This document shows positions 1 through 11,065 of a stretch of 64,000 nt of DNA, one piece after another. This stretch comes from Xylaria sp. FL1777 (Eukaryota > Ascomycota > Sordariomycetes > Xylariales > Xylariaceae). The notes beneath the pieces were generated by a model. It had not been told where the DNA came from. It was given only the letters and a program-made list of their open reading frames with translations, and did no database searches. Position 1 is the first letter of the stretch; each line of letters starts with the position of its first letter. Both the position numbers and the translations under genes were made by a program. The stretch lies in NCBI GenBank assembly GCA_022578965.1, contig MU400717.1, forward strand, positions 1 through 64,000, written 5' to 3'.

Positions 1-935
1 TATTTATTTAAAGCTTTAATTTATTATTATAATAATAATTATTATTGCTGCTTTAATTATTATAGCTAATATTTATGCTAGTTTAAAAGTTATAATGCTT
101 AATATTTAAGCTATTTTTTAAATTAAAGCAACTAGTTTGCTTTATAGTACTAGCATTAATATTAATTTTTTTTTATTATTACTGCTTAACTTTTTTTTTT
201 TATTACTGCTTTTTTTTTAATAAAAATAGCTAATAAAAATATTAAAGTTTATTGTTTTAATATATTATTAGTTTTAAAAATCTTTAAAATTTTTAAATTT
301 AATTTTTAATTTTTTATTTTTAATAATATAACTTAAATTTAGTTTATTAATTATTAAATAAAGCTTATTTATATAATACTATTTAATATTTTTATTTTTT
401 AAATATTTCTTTAATATACTTTTAAAAGTTTATTTTATAAATTATTTATTATTTAACTTTTTATATTAATATTTATTTTTATATATTAAATTTTATTAAT
501 TAAAAAACTATTAAAATATAACAAACTTATTATATATTAATATAATAAGTTTGCTTTTAAAGTTTTAATTTATAAGTAATAATAAAATTTTTAATAATAG
601 TTTATTAAAAAGGTTTTTAAAGTATTTTTATTATTATGCATTAATAAAAGTTTTAAAAAATTAAAAATAATAAATATATTAATATTTAGCAGTTATAAAA
701 AAATTAATAACTAAAAAACTAAAACTAAATAAATAACTAAATACAAAAAATATATAATTATATAAACAAAAAAAAAATAAAAAAAGTAATAACTTCTTTT
801 AAATTACTGCAAGTTTAGTAAGCACTAAATTACTATAAGCTTAGTAAGCTTTAAATTACTATAAGCTTAGTAAGCCTTAAATTACTATAAGCTTAGTAAG
901 CCAAATAAGTCATTACATAACCTTAGCTCTAGCTA
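1..935. repeat. AT-rich, RIP-like repeat island
   Basis: This stretch is almost entirely A and T (TTTATT/AATTAA runs, few C or G) and holds no coding frame of note. GC content rises to normal abruptly after about 935-1100. In ascomycetes such islands are usually transposon remnants degraded by repeat-induced point mutation, where CpA becomes TpA on both strands. No transposon protein can be recognised, so the original element is unknown. The RIP origin is inferred from base composition only. Confidence 0.7.
801..904. repeat. 26-bp tandem repeat, four copies
   Basis: Four head-to-tail copies of a 26-bp unit start at 801, 827, 853 and 879. Each begins AAATTACT and carries the core TAAGCTTAGTAAGC. 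The first copy differs, with TGCAAGTTTAG where the others have TATAAGCTTAG. The array lies at the inner edge of the AT-rich island, just before normal-GC sequence. Confidence 0.85.
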
Positions 936-1418
936 GCAAAAAAAGAGGTGCACAGTATATATAAAAGCATTAGGCCGCTCCAAAAGCCACCTCCGTGCCA
1001 ATTTCGTAACAGTTAAGCTAACAAATTGCAAAAATAAAAGCATGCAAAACTAGCAAATAATTAAATAAAAAAGCTATTAATAAGAAAATCGATGGAAATT
1101 TTCACTAAGTTAAACGCATGAACACGCTGCTAACCTTAACCCGAGGAACGGAAAGATAACAGTTGTTGCTATCGTTAGAGCCATCCTACCACGAATTAAG
1201 GCCAGAAGTATCGATGACAGTACTCACGCAATACCGGTGGTTGGTTTGCGGAAAGAATGGTTAGCATGGTCACGAGCTACGTTCAGGTCTGTTTTCTGCT
1301 CTCGAGCCTGGGCTTCGGAAGGCTATTCGAAGGTAAGCGAACATTCCCTTTCCAGACGTAAATCAACCCATGGGAAAATCTCAAAGTAAGCTAAAATATA
1401 ATCTCCTAAGTACTCTAG

Positions 1419-3003
1419 GTTCAATGCTCCCTACGTTCCCCCAACCATGGATCGGGGCCCCATGATTCTTGTACCGCCAAAACATGCTAAGGAAGTCTAT
1501 GGTCTCCCAGACACTCGACTAGACGTTTGGGACACTATCAACGACTCGATACAAACAAAATATACTATACAAGATCAACACATCATGTCCAAAGCCTTGC
1601 ATAGAGACGTTCTTCGGAACCAGATCACCAGAAATCTAGGTATCCTTACCGACTCGCTTACGACCGAACTTGACAGAGGTCTAAAATATTCGTGGGGGAC
1701 TGATACGCAGTGGAAGAGTATCCCGGCGTTCGAGTCATGTCTGAAAATTGTTGCCGGTGCTGCCAATTCTGTTTTTCTGGGACCTTCACTGTGTAAGAAA
1801 TTTGATCTCCAAAGTATTGAGATACAAGGTGATTTAACGTATACAGGTCGCAACCACCTTTTTCTTCGTCGTCTTGAGAATCATGCCACCACAGTTTTCA
1901 GCGGAGGGATCCTTATTAACGTAACGCCAAAGCCATTTAAGCATGTTGTGGGCCTTCTGGTCAAAGTTGTGTGCCGTTACTACTGCCACAAGGTCGTTAG
2001 AATGTGTCTACCCCTTGTTGCAAATCGATTGGATAAGACCCTCAAATGGAAAGATGGCTTAGAGTCTGAATGGAGCCTCCCAGTGAGTTGACACAGATGG
2101 GTCAGATTCTTGGAGACTCTCCGCATCTCCTACGTGTAGAACTCGAATTACGAGAACAACATTAATAACAAGTGACAAAACAGCACGATAGCCTTCAGTG
2201 GATGATAGAAGAAGCGATGTCTAAGTGTGATCCCATTGAACTTGATGCTACGCGCTTATGTGAGCGGCTCCGCCTTTACGCTACAGGCCTTGTTGCAGAA
2301 CCTTGCGGCTTCCGATCCCCGGGAGAGTTACATCGAAATACTACGCAATGAGTGCAAAACCGTCCTTGACGAGGCAAATGGACAGTGGACGCGAGAAAGT
2401 GTTCAAAAATTGGTTCTATTAGACTCAACAATTAGGGAATCTATGAGGATATCTCCATTTTCGATTTTCGGACTGCCCCGTACGGTAGGTTACAAGATAT
2501 ACTACTCGCACCTTGGTTCTTAAGTCTGGTCGAATGCCTGAAATTATGAATTCCAACTAAAATTGCGTCAATAGGTGATTGATTCAAACGGTGTGTCCGT
2601 CAAAAGCGACGACTCTGAATACTTCCTTCCTTATGGTAGTATTGTCGCGCTACCTGTTGAGCATGCGCATTTTGATGAACGAGTATATCAAAATGCTCGG
2701 AGCTTTCAACCGTTTCGCTTCGTGCAGACGGATCCTGATACCAGTTCCAAAAAAGTTCCAAGCACAGCTCGAGTCAAGACAGCTGTAACCCTTGACGAGC
2801 ACTTTCTTGCATTTGGCCACGGGAAGCATGGATGCCCTGGAAGGTTTTTCGTTATTCATGAAATTAAACTCATGATGGCAAATATCTTGCTGAATTATGA
2901 CATTGAGCATCTTGAGTCTCGGCAGGAGCTGATTCACATCATGTGGTTAAAGCTACCGTTGAATGGCTTGAAGTTAAGGGTTCGTCGGCGTTGTTCAAGC
3001 TAA
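1419..3003 (+). pseudogene. cytochrome P450, probably inactivated
   Basis: Fungal cytochrome P450, a haem-thiolate monooxygenase normally anchored in the ER. The heme-binding loop FGHGKHGCPGRFF and the K-helix ExxR (STIRESMR) are both present. Supported introns are 1793-1846, 2083-2183 and 2485-2574, all GT-AG. Between DATRLCER (about 2260) and SAFTLQALLQNL (about 2272) the reading frame changes, and the I-helix oxygen-activation segment expected there is missing. No intron of believable length explains this; a GTGAGC...CTACAG pair is only 27 nt apart and does not restore the frame. An upstream first exon is likely (GTAAGC at 1333, acceptor ending 1418), but its frame does not join cleanly. 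The gene lies beside the RIP-like island. The family call is strong; the pseudogene call rests on this assembly. Confidence 0.7.
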
Positions 3004-3326
3004 AGAGGCTGACGTTTAGCCACCTTTGGGACTTAAAAATAGCAAAGATGCGATTTTAACATTAAATTTATGTTTTTAGCCTGAGATAAGTGTTTGTATT
3101 AGGCGCTACTTAGTCTATTTCTCGCCTCAATAGGTATGCTTTATGTAAGCGGTTGCTCGGCCATCCGATGCAGATTTAGCGGGGTCCTGCGTTTCTCCTA
3201 GTGCGCTAATCGCGTCACAATACTTCGCACGCTCACCTCTCGAGACATACTGTCTTTCCTCTTTCCTTGCATACACTCAATTCTGTTTTTTTTCTTGCTT
3301 AACGCAATTTATAACCGTACGACTGA
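3004..3326. other. intergenic, probable promoter of next gene
   Basis: No coding frame is seen. Pyrimidine-rich tracts (CTTTCCTCTTTCCTTGC, about 3251-3270) lie close to the start of the downstream gene, as is common in fungal core promoters. Confidence 0.4.
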
Positions 3327-4760
3327 ATGAACATCATTTTGTGGCTCGAAGGCGTCAACACCGAAGCCTCGAGCAATGCTGATCCGCAACAGCTGCCGGA
3401 GACCCGAAAGCGTAGACAACAAATGCCTACGCCGACGGCATCGACAACCGACAGCCCCAGCGCAGTGCTTCCGCCTACCAAGCGACGGCGGCCCGATGAT
3501 AATAATGAGGGTGATGTAGACCTAGATCGCACTCCGAGGGTAAGAAGTGGCAAGGCATTGTCCATTTCGGATACCGACAGCTACTCATCAAACAATTCAA
3601 GAATATCTCCTACTAAGCGCCTAGCGAAGCTCGAGCTTGCCCCCGACAGTCCCATCTCTACACAACAGATTATTAGAACGGATCACCGTGTACCGGCAGA
3701 ACTCAAAACTATCCTGAAAGACCTCGACAGCTTTCAAAATCGGAACGGTATCGTGCCTGAATATCTTGCGGCCGAGATACAAACGTGTGCGGAATACGAC
3801 GACGATTTCTACAATTTTGCGCCTTATACATTTGAAAGAAGCGATGGAGCAACCCGTCTTCCTGTCTCCTCCCCACCGCTTTCCTTGCACCAGATCTTGA
3901 AAGTTTTCAAATCAGCCAGAGAGTGTCTCAACGAGGACCATGCGGAAGCAACGTGGAATACCCTAGTTCACTGGCCGGTGTTCGAATTAGCCCTGGGGTC
4001 TATAGCTGATGTGTCAGAGAGAGCACGATCAGCCTCGGTTCCTGGGGATTCAACAGAAGACCAGGGACGGGAAGATCAAGTTCGTGTTTGTGGCATGCCT
4101 TGTACAGCAGCCAGACTAACAGGCCATGCGCGCGGTTCTAAAATGGTAGATTATTGCATTTTCATCGAGCCTGGGCTTGATGAAGCTACAAAGATCAATG
4201 AGTTACGGGAGAGATGGGAATACATCAATCACACTGATTACAACCCGCTCCGCCGACGACCTATCGTCCTGAGCGCCGAGTCTAAGAAGCCCGGCGAAGG
4301 ATTCAAGAATGCGCAATTGCAGCTCAGCGTTTGGCAAGCTGCGCAGTGGAAGTTCCTTTTGGATCTCTTAGCCGGAGAATCTGAAGGGACGCAAGTGCCA
4401 GCGGCCATTCCCTTCCTACCCGCTCTTATCATACAAGGCCACGACTGGTATTTTGCTGCCAGCACAAGGTTTAACAACGAGACAGTACGTACATCTTTTG
4501 CTGGTATATGCTCACTGTCCGATGTATTTCCTGCGGTTCCGTCACTGTCTTTATCACTTACTGTATAATTCTGATTGACTGCCTCGCAGATACTGTGGAT
4601 AAAGCAACCTATCGGTGCAACCGAAAGTATTCTCGGTATATTCCAGGTTATTCACGCCTTGCGTCATATTGCGGCCTGGATACATACCACATACTGGCCA
4701 TGGTATAAGCGTGCGGTTCTACATTTACCTGTAGGGAAGGTATCAGGAAACACTCCATAA
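3327..4760 (+). CDS. PD-(D/E)XK nuclease-like protein (PDDEXK_12 type)
   Basis: Two exons, 3327-4484 and 4590-4760, with a 105-bp GTACGT...GCAG intron give 442 residues. The N-terminal ~110 residues are low-complexity, Ser/Thr/Pro-rich and basic (TKRRRP near residue 52, a possible nuclear signal). The C-terminal half carries the expected nuclease-fold signatures: Asp275 in MVDYCIF, Glu318 and Lys320 in SAESKKPG, then the helix AQLQLSVWQAAQ, and RHIAAWIHTTYWPWY in exon 2. This family is expanded in filamentous fungi and has no established function; substrate and partners are unknown. The active-site triad looks complete, so catalysis is possible. The start has the usual short aliphatic N-terminus of the family. 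Confidence 0.8.
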
Positions 4761-5705
4761 GAATATCCCCCTATGGTAGATCCTCTGTCTCTTGTATACT
4801 CCTCCCCCCCCTCCCCCCCCCTCTTGTGATTGGCAATATCCTTCCCTTCTTTGTCCAAGTATCGCAATATCTCACGAGACCCAGTCGAAGATGACCCGAA
4901 ATCTACAAGTCGAAAGCCAATAAAGTTTTTTGCTTTAATATCCATCTTATATATTTTGAGAGAATTATGGAGTAAGCCGACACTTTTCCACGCTCTCTCA
5001 ACATTTCCCGGTAAAGGCTTTGCGAACACTCTCCCTCAGCCGTATGCAGCCGACCAATTGCAACGCAGACCATCACGAGGTCTGCTTTCTCGGGGGAGCC
5101 ATACCCATTCCCCGTTTTATGTCATCCTACGGCGATAGACACAGAGGAAATAATACCCAGATCTTTGACGAAATGGTTCACTGGGTCCCAGAACTTTTTT
5201 TCGCTATAGTAGCCATTTGTAGAAGTGTGCAAGCGGGAAGAGTTGGATTCAATGGGCAATGAGCGTGATCTTGCGGACAACCGGGACAGGAGGAGAGAGC
5301 CGGATCGTAGCAACACCAACCAACCAACATTCAGATCTGTCCTCTTGGTCACAAGATGTCTAGTTGAGATAATCTCGACATCCAGGCGCCAAAAGAAGCA
5401 GGTGGATGAATGCAAATGTCCCAGTATCCGACCAAAATACAACATCCGGGTGTCCAGGAGTAACATCAGGCAGAGCAGTGCCCAAATGAGTGACTCATAC
5501 CTAGTACTTGAGATGAATTTAGGGACAAGTCCGGTCGTTCAAAACTAGGTGTACCAGGTTGTTCTTCTGTTGTAGTCACTGAAAATATGCGAGACATTCG
5601 AGATCGAGCAGGGCAATGCTGCTTCCTCTGCCTAGAAAGCCTGCCTAGGATAATCACACACAGCTTTTTAGCTCAGACAAGACAGCGCCAACATTACCTC
5701 CAAAC
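4761..5705. other. intergenic with C-tract
   Basis: No coherent gene is seen; short open frames on both strands lack family resemblance. The notable element is a near-pure cytosine tract at about 4800-4823 (C7-T-C8-type), strongly strand-asymmetric and about 40 bp past the preceding stop codon. Confidence 0.4.
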
Positions 5706-7624
5706 ATGGCAACTGAGTCCCAATCATCGTCTGGAATGGAAGAATCGGCCTCCGAAACTGGACAATTACTACTCGAGGAGATTCAAGGAGCTTTCGATTC
5801 CGCCTGTAGCAGCCTTCTCTTTGCCTGTGGCGGGAGCATTCCCATTTCTACCGAAGCAGCCCCAGGCAGCCCATCTCCCCAGAATACTCACAGTGTAGCC
5901 GGGTCCGATTTGAGTTCCAGTGCGGGATCAAGTCTAAACGACAATTCACTGCATGTTCAAGCACTGCCTTCCTCGCCAATCACTCTCCGCTGGGATCCTG
6001 AGAACTCCTCTACCCCCGCTTCGCAATGCAATTTGACCTTTCCACTCATGGATGGACAGCAGGAGATCTTGGCAGGTCTGCTACGGGACATGCAGCCGGC
6101 TACTTTTGGCTTTCAAGGCAAGGACGTGTACGATGAGTCATATCGGAAAGCATCTAAGCTGGACCCGTCGCGCTTTGCATCCACCTTCAACCCGTATGAG
6201 CTAGGCATCGTGGACGTCGTGGCCCAGCTGCTTCTCCCAAACCTTCAGGACGATAGTGATTCGAGACGTGGAGTTCGTGCTGAGCTGTCTAAGCTAAACG
6301 TGAGTTTCATAATGTCCTTTCTTTATGGATCTTCATTCCTGTCTACCCCGCCCCTTTCCGTCACCGCTCGCCAACTGATGAACCAGGTCTATTCGGGTCC
6401 GTCCGGCCATTTCCGTGCACACGTCGACACACCACGCTCCGTTGACCAATTCGGCTCTCTTGTCGTCTGTTTACCTGTGGCATACACTGGCGGACAGCTA
6501 GTTGTGCAACACCTAGACCGGCATGTCGAGTTCGATTGGGGTACCAGCCAGCAGGACATGCTGAACTCCCCCACGATTCAGTGGGCAGCCTTCTACAGTG
6601 ACTGCACACGTGAGGTCCTTGAAGTGGTGTCTGGTCATCGCATTACACTGACCTATAACCTTTACGCGACTCATGGGGGTGGAGCGATAACAGGTCTCAG
6701 CAACAATACCGATATGAAAAGTCTGTTCTTATACGAGCAATTCAGCCGTCTGTTGCAGGACGATACGGTCCTTTCTGAAGGTATTTTTATTCCTAAGATG
6801 CCGAACCCCCGGATGAGTCACTCATGCATACACATACTTACAACTGGGGTATCTCAGAAACAGGTCAATGTATCGGCATCTACACAACCCACGCCTATCC
6901 ATACACGAGCGGTGCCTCCGGCCTTCCTCATGCCTTGAAGGGAATAGATGGTATGTAGATGTATTGTGAATGGGTCTCAACCCTGCGTGGCGGATAAAGC
7001 TAATAGTATTTAGTATGTATTCTATTACGACTTATTACTACACACCGACCACCTTGTCCCAGTAACCAATTACCCTTTCTCTAAATACTATGTCCCCATC
7101 TAGGGATATTTCCGATCCCAGGCAGGTTCACAACGATACTAACCGTAGTAGATGGCCGTCTGGGAGATCCTTAAATCCCTCGGTTGCTCCACGGAGCTCT
7201 TGCCAATCGTCAAATTCCCTGAGGCCTACTGCTACAACTCGTCGGAGCTCTCTGAAAAGAGGTTCATTGGCAGATACTGGGGGTTCGACCAAATTACCGG
7301 GGAAATTGAGGATAGTAGTGATGAAGTGCAAGAGATGTTGAACAATTGGTCTAAATTAGACGATGACGAGGTGATTTGGCTTAATGGACCTAGTTCGAGG
7401 CACCAGGAGCCGCAGATTTCGTATGCAGCTGTAAGTACTACCCGACCTAAGTTTCACCTTCCTTAGCTCGTTCTTCACTCAACATTTCCCTCTATGGGCC
7501 AACTTGAATAATATACTAGGCCGAGCTAACAAATCGTCCGCTCGGGCGGCGCCTATAGTACGGCAACCAAGCCGAGGGGGAGTGCATATACTCTACATGT
7601 GCTATTTTTGGTTGGTTTCGTTAA
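5706..7624 (+). pseudogene. 2OG-Fe(II) oxygenase, apparent frameshift
   Basis: Fungal Fe(II)/2-oxoglutarate oxygenase of the prolyl-4-hydroxylase-like type. Exons: 5706-6299, 6387-6780, 6864-6950, then 7152-7430 and 7559-7624. The metal-binding HxD is His210/Asp212 (FRAHVDTPRS) and the distal His is His282 (SGHRITLTYN). Exon 3 ends LPHALKGID, and the next conserved segment starts MAVWEILKSLGC. The only donor there (GTATGT at 6951) is in phase 1, whereas the downstream exon must enter in phase 0, because a TAG codon precedes its ATG. Normal splicing would therefore end translation about nine codons on. One extra G before the donor explains this exactly. The last exon ends YGNQAEGECIYSTCAI plus five residues. 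The catalytic core precedes the lesion, so a truncated protein may still be made. Confidence 0.65.
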
Positions 7625-7896
7625 ATGTAAAGCATTATAGTAAATGAACTATGTGATGTCTTAATGATACAGATTGGAAGGGGGACTCCATGTATATGGG
7701 GTCCAGCCATGCCTTTGCCACGCAGTTGCCGGCTGGGGTTGTTAGATTTATGGTATTGATCTAGCCGCTATTTAATGGGTACGCGACAAGCCTGTTAAGC
7801 AAGGTGGTCTGGATGCTTGTGGGATGCGTTACTTGATATCTCACTTGATAAATGCTTAACAGTGTTTTTTACCTTAACCCTCATTTCTTAAACATA

Positions 7897-9549
7897 TCAT
7901 ATAAATGTGGTTCGCCAAGAAGGCGGGAGCACACCGTTATCTCGGAGACTTCGGATAAACCAAAAGCGATCAAATTCTGTATTTCTTGTAGGCCGCACCG
8001 TATTCCCCAGCTCCAGGAGTAAGTTCGCGGTCCCGTTATACAAAGGCCATTCAGGTAGATCTAAATTACTCGCAGGCAAGTTGGGATTACTCGTCTTGGC
8101 AAAGTTCGTCCAATAAGTCATCATTTTCTCCCCGATCTCGTAGTCGTCGGCGTCTGGAGTGTTGGAGTATGGAAGGTTGTCGACTTCAGGCTCTGGGTAG
8201 AACGTCCGAAAGAGAAATTCGAGCTCTGTTGAGTGACCTGCAATCGGGTTGTAGGCCGACGTGTATGTGAAGTGATACACGTACGTGGGTAAAGAGCCAG
8301 ATAGCTGGCTGTGTAGATACGCTGCTTCCCATGTCTGCTCAGCTATTACAAGGTCAGCAACAAGAAGGTAGGCAGCCGATTCGGCGGTAGCAGGCGAGTC
8401 TGCAGCATAGAATTTTGCGGCTCCAGCTATGGTGTTTGTTGTATTTGGGCCACGGATTGTGAAGAAGTTGTCTCGGTTCACATCAAAGGTCGCCGCCGTC
8501 AGATGTCCAAGCGCGCGGCTTTGGAAAATCGTGTCTTCACGGGCATTCCATCCGGCTATCATAGGCACCTTCATCTGCTGGCCAGCGGCAAAGACAGTCC
8601 CAGGCGCCTTTGTAATGACGTAGTTGTCGATACTCGGCGCGAATGCCGTAAAGCCTGGATCTGTAAGTGGGACCCAGGGGCTGCTCTTTACGACTAGTTC
8701 AACAGAAAGTGATCTGAGATCATCAGCCGTTGAACCGACCCCGAAAAGGTCGCCCCAGACTAGACCCCTCTTGCGAGACTCATTAAATGTGGCAAGGCTG
8801 CCGTGTTCGCTGTCCCACCATGTACCACTCTCCATAATAACTTTGTTGAATAGTCCCTGGGCTAGAGGCGACGCCATCAAGAGACCTAAAGCATGGCCAC
8901 CTGCTGATTCGCCAAATGCCAATACATTGTCTGGATCTCCTCCGAAGTTAGCTATGTTATTCTTGACCCAACTTAACGCAAAGATCATATCCTGCAGCCC
9001 AAAATTACCAGAGTTCTTGTGAGGATCCTCAGCATCGAGGTCCGGTCGAGCAAGATACCCGAGGTTACCTAGACGGTAATTGAACGAGACGAAGACCACT
9101 TCTTGCTCTGCGAACAGGGTACCATCGTAGCGGTACGATGTAGCTGCGTCTGTTTCAAATCCACCCCCGTGTATCCAGACCATCACGGGCAAACTGCCAT
9201 TGTTCACCACAGCGCTAGTCCAAACATTCAAGTACAGACAGTCTTCACTCGGGGTAGAAGGAGGGTTGAAAGGCCCAGTAAATGCGAAGTAGCAATGTCT
9301 CAAGGCCTCCGAAGCGTTGAACGCGTCGGTCCACGGAGTCGGGGCAACTGGAGATCGCCATCGTAGTTCTCCGACAGGAGGGGCTGCAAAGGGTATTCCC
9401 TTGTACACGTAGACACCACTATCCGTGATGTTTTCAGTATAAATCGGACCATATTGTGTTAGAACGAGGGTTTTGGACTCAGTGCTTCCCCCAGAGGTGA
9501 AAATTGCTGTAGCAGCCAGCCAGCATATGGCGCTTGCGGAACTTCGCAT
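7897..9549 (-). CDS. secreted carboxylesterase type B
   Basis: Single-exon gene of 550 residues, the usual length for type B carboxylesterases/lipases of the alpha/beta-hydrolase fold. The first ATG (9549) gives MRSSASAICWLAATAIF, a convincing signal peptide. Family landmarks: YKGIPFAAPPVGELRW, EDCLYLNVW, oxyanion-hole HGGGF, the nucleophile elbow GESAGG with Ser215, and a GHSTELEF segment carrying the probable catalytic His. Several N-glycosylation sequons (NIT, NAS, NGS) fit an extracellular enzyme. Substrate cannot be told from sequence. The antisense open frames over this gene are shadows. Confidence 0.92.
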   Translation of the reverse strand: MRSSASAICWLAATAIFTSGGSTESKTLVLTQYGPIYTENITDSGVYVYKGIPFAAPPVGELRWRSPVAPTPWTDAFNASEALRHCYFAFTGPFNPPSTPSEDCLYLNVWTSAVVNNGSLPVMVWIHGGGFETDAATSYRYDGTLFAEQEVVFVSFNYRLGNLGYLARPDLDAEDPHKNSGNFGLQDMIFALSWVKNNIANFGGDPDNVLAFGESAGGHALGLLMASPLAQGLFNKVIMESGTWWDSEHGSLATFNESRKRGLVWGDLFGVGSTADDLRSLSVELVVKSSPWVPLTDPGFTAFAPSIDNYVITKAPGTVFAAGQQMKVPMIAGWNAREDTIFQSRALGHLTAATFDVNRDNFFTIRGPNTTNTIAGAAKFYAADSPATAESAAYLLVADLVIAEQTWEAAYLHSQLSGSLPTYVYHFTYTSAYNPIAGHSTELEFLFRTFYPEPEVDNLPYSNTPDADDYEIGEKMMTYWTNFAKTSNPNLPASNLDLPEWPLYNGTANLLLELGNTVRPTRNTEFDRFWFIRSLRDNGVLPPSWRTTFI

Positions 9550-11065
9550 GATAAACAAGCCAGGTGATTCAGTATAAATCAGGGAACGAACAGCCTAAGT
9601 CAAGCGCAGTGATATCATGTAGATACTCCAAACTATACATTATTAGAAGCTGTGGCCGAAGTGTGTTTATATACCCAATCACCAATACGAGATCGCCAAT
9701 TTCTTTGCCTCCTTTCCGCAGTTGGTGGGGTTGGCAGACAACGGAGAGATGTGAAAACATCTATTTTCACTCTCGACTTCTGCTCCAAGCGACGAGATCT
9801 CACGTTGCCGCCTCCAAGGACATATCAACCCCTTGAGTGAGCTAGATATTGGTTGATGGGTCACAAGCCTCGTATACTAGTCTACTTTAGGAAAACAGCC
9901 AAGACGGGCGGGCTGTGAAATGCCTGGTCAAGGGTGCATACATAGAAGACTTAAAGGAACAAACAATTAAATCCCAGGCTCTAGGCAACTCCATTCACAC
10001 TCCCTGACTAAGCTCTAGTTATACCACGATGATAATAAAATAGGGCTAAACAAGTCGTCTACAACAGTACATTATCCCGAATCCTGACTTTGTGTTCCTT
10101 TTCAGATAAACTAAGGTTTAACAACAGTTCAACGTGATTACTAATGTAAACAGAGTTCGGCACCTCCCAGATACCCTTAATATCATTAACTTACATCTAC
10201 GATCAAGCTGATTAATCACAATAGAGATGAAAAGAATATATGATCCCTATTTTAATCACATGAGAATATAACTAATAAGGATATAAAGGCACAAACCATA
10301 TCATAGTTACCTAAGATTGTGCTCCTGATAAGCTTTTCTTCATTTCTATCATTACTAGTTTAACTGGGTTAACTTTCCTTATAAGCTTCATCTCGGATAT
10401 TTACTCCTCAAGGCAAGCGTTTTGCAATAATACTGAGGTATTAACGCAGCCAAATCTACCTCCTTGAGATGAGCTAACTAGCGAATAACCATACAGCGCC
10501 GTTAGGAATCGAACCTAACTCCTAATTAGTAGACACACCCAGGTGTGCACCCATCACCTACTCGTTGATATGCATATCAAAGCTCACCTGACTCCATTAG
10601 CTAGGTCCCTCGCATACCCCTGACTGATTAAAACTTACAATCATGCGAGAGCAAGACCAAACTTTTGACATGTTGTAGGCTGAACTTTGAAATCCCGGGG
10701 AAAGGGCTCTTGTAAAGTTTATCCCAAAAATAAGTTTTTAGCATAGTAGTAGCCACGCCGTTTTCTCAAGCTTCCTTCTTTCTTTTTGTCTCGCGCAGAG
10801 CGTTACAGAAGTGTTAACACCATATAGATACTACCTGACCATACGTTAGCTATCAACTAATGATTCGTGCTCCATATTGGAGTGGGGAGAGCTGACGACG
10901 CAACATACGCATACGCAATCCTATTAGATCAGATCATCAGAATATTACACCTCAATTTATCAGATCTATCCAAAGCCATTCACCTCGTTTGCTCATAGTA
11001 TTCCTTTTTAGTGCTTTTCTTCATCCACTAGAAAATAAGATTGACCGCCGAATCTAGCAGAATCA
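9550..11065. other. intergenic, 1.5 kb
   Basis: No gene is recognised. The segment holds the promoters of two divergent secreted-protein genes. A B-box-like sequence lies near 10501-10519 in reverse orientation and is discussed among the findings. The part between 10.0 and 10.4 kb is AT-rich. Confidence 0.4.

Noticed and set aside
7907..9366. Plus-strand open frames over the carboxylesterase
   Set aside because: They are antisense shadows of a complete, well-supported minus-strand gene.
10491..10570. A minus-strand tRNA gene
   Set aside because: The T-arm is perfect, but the 5' acceptor complementary to CGGCGCT and a normal D-arm are missing, so I do not call a tRNA.
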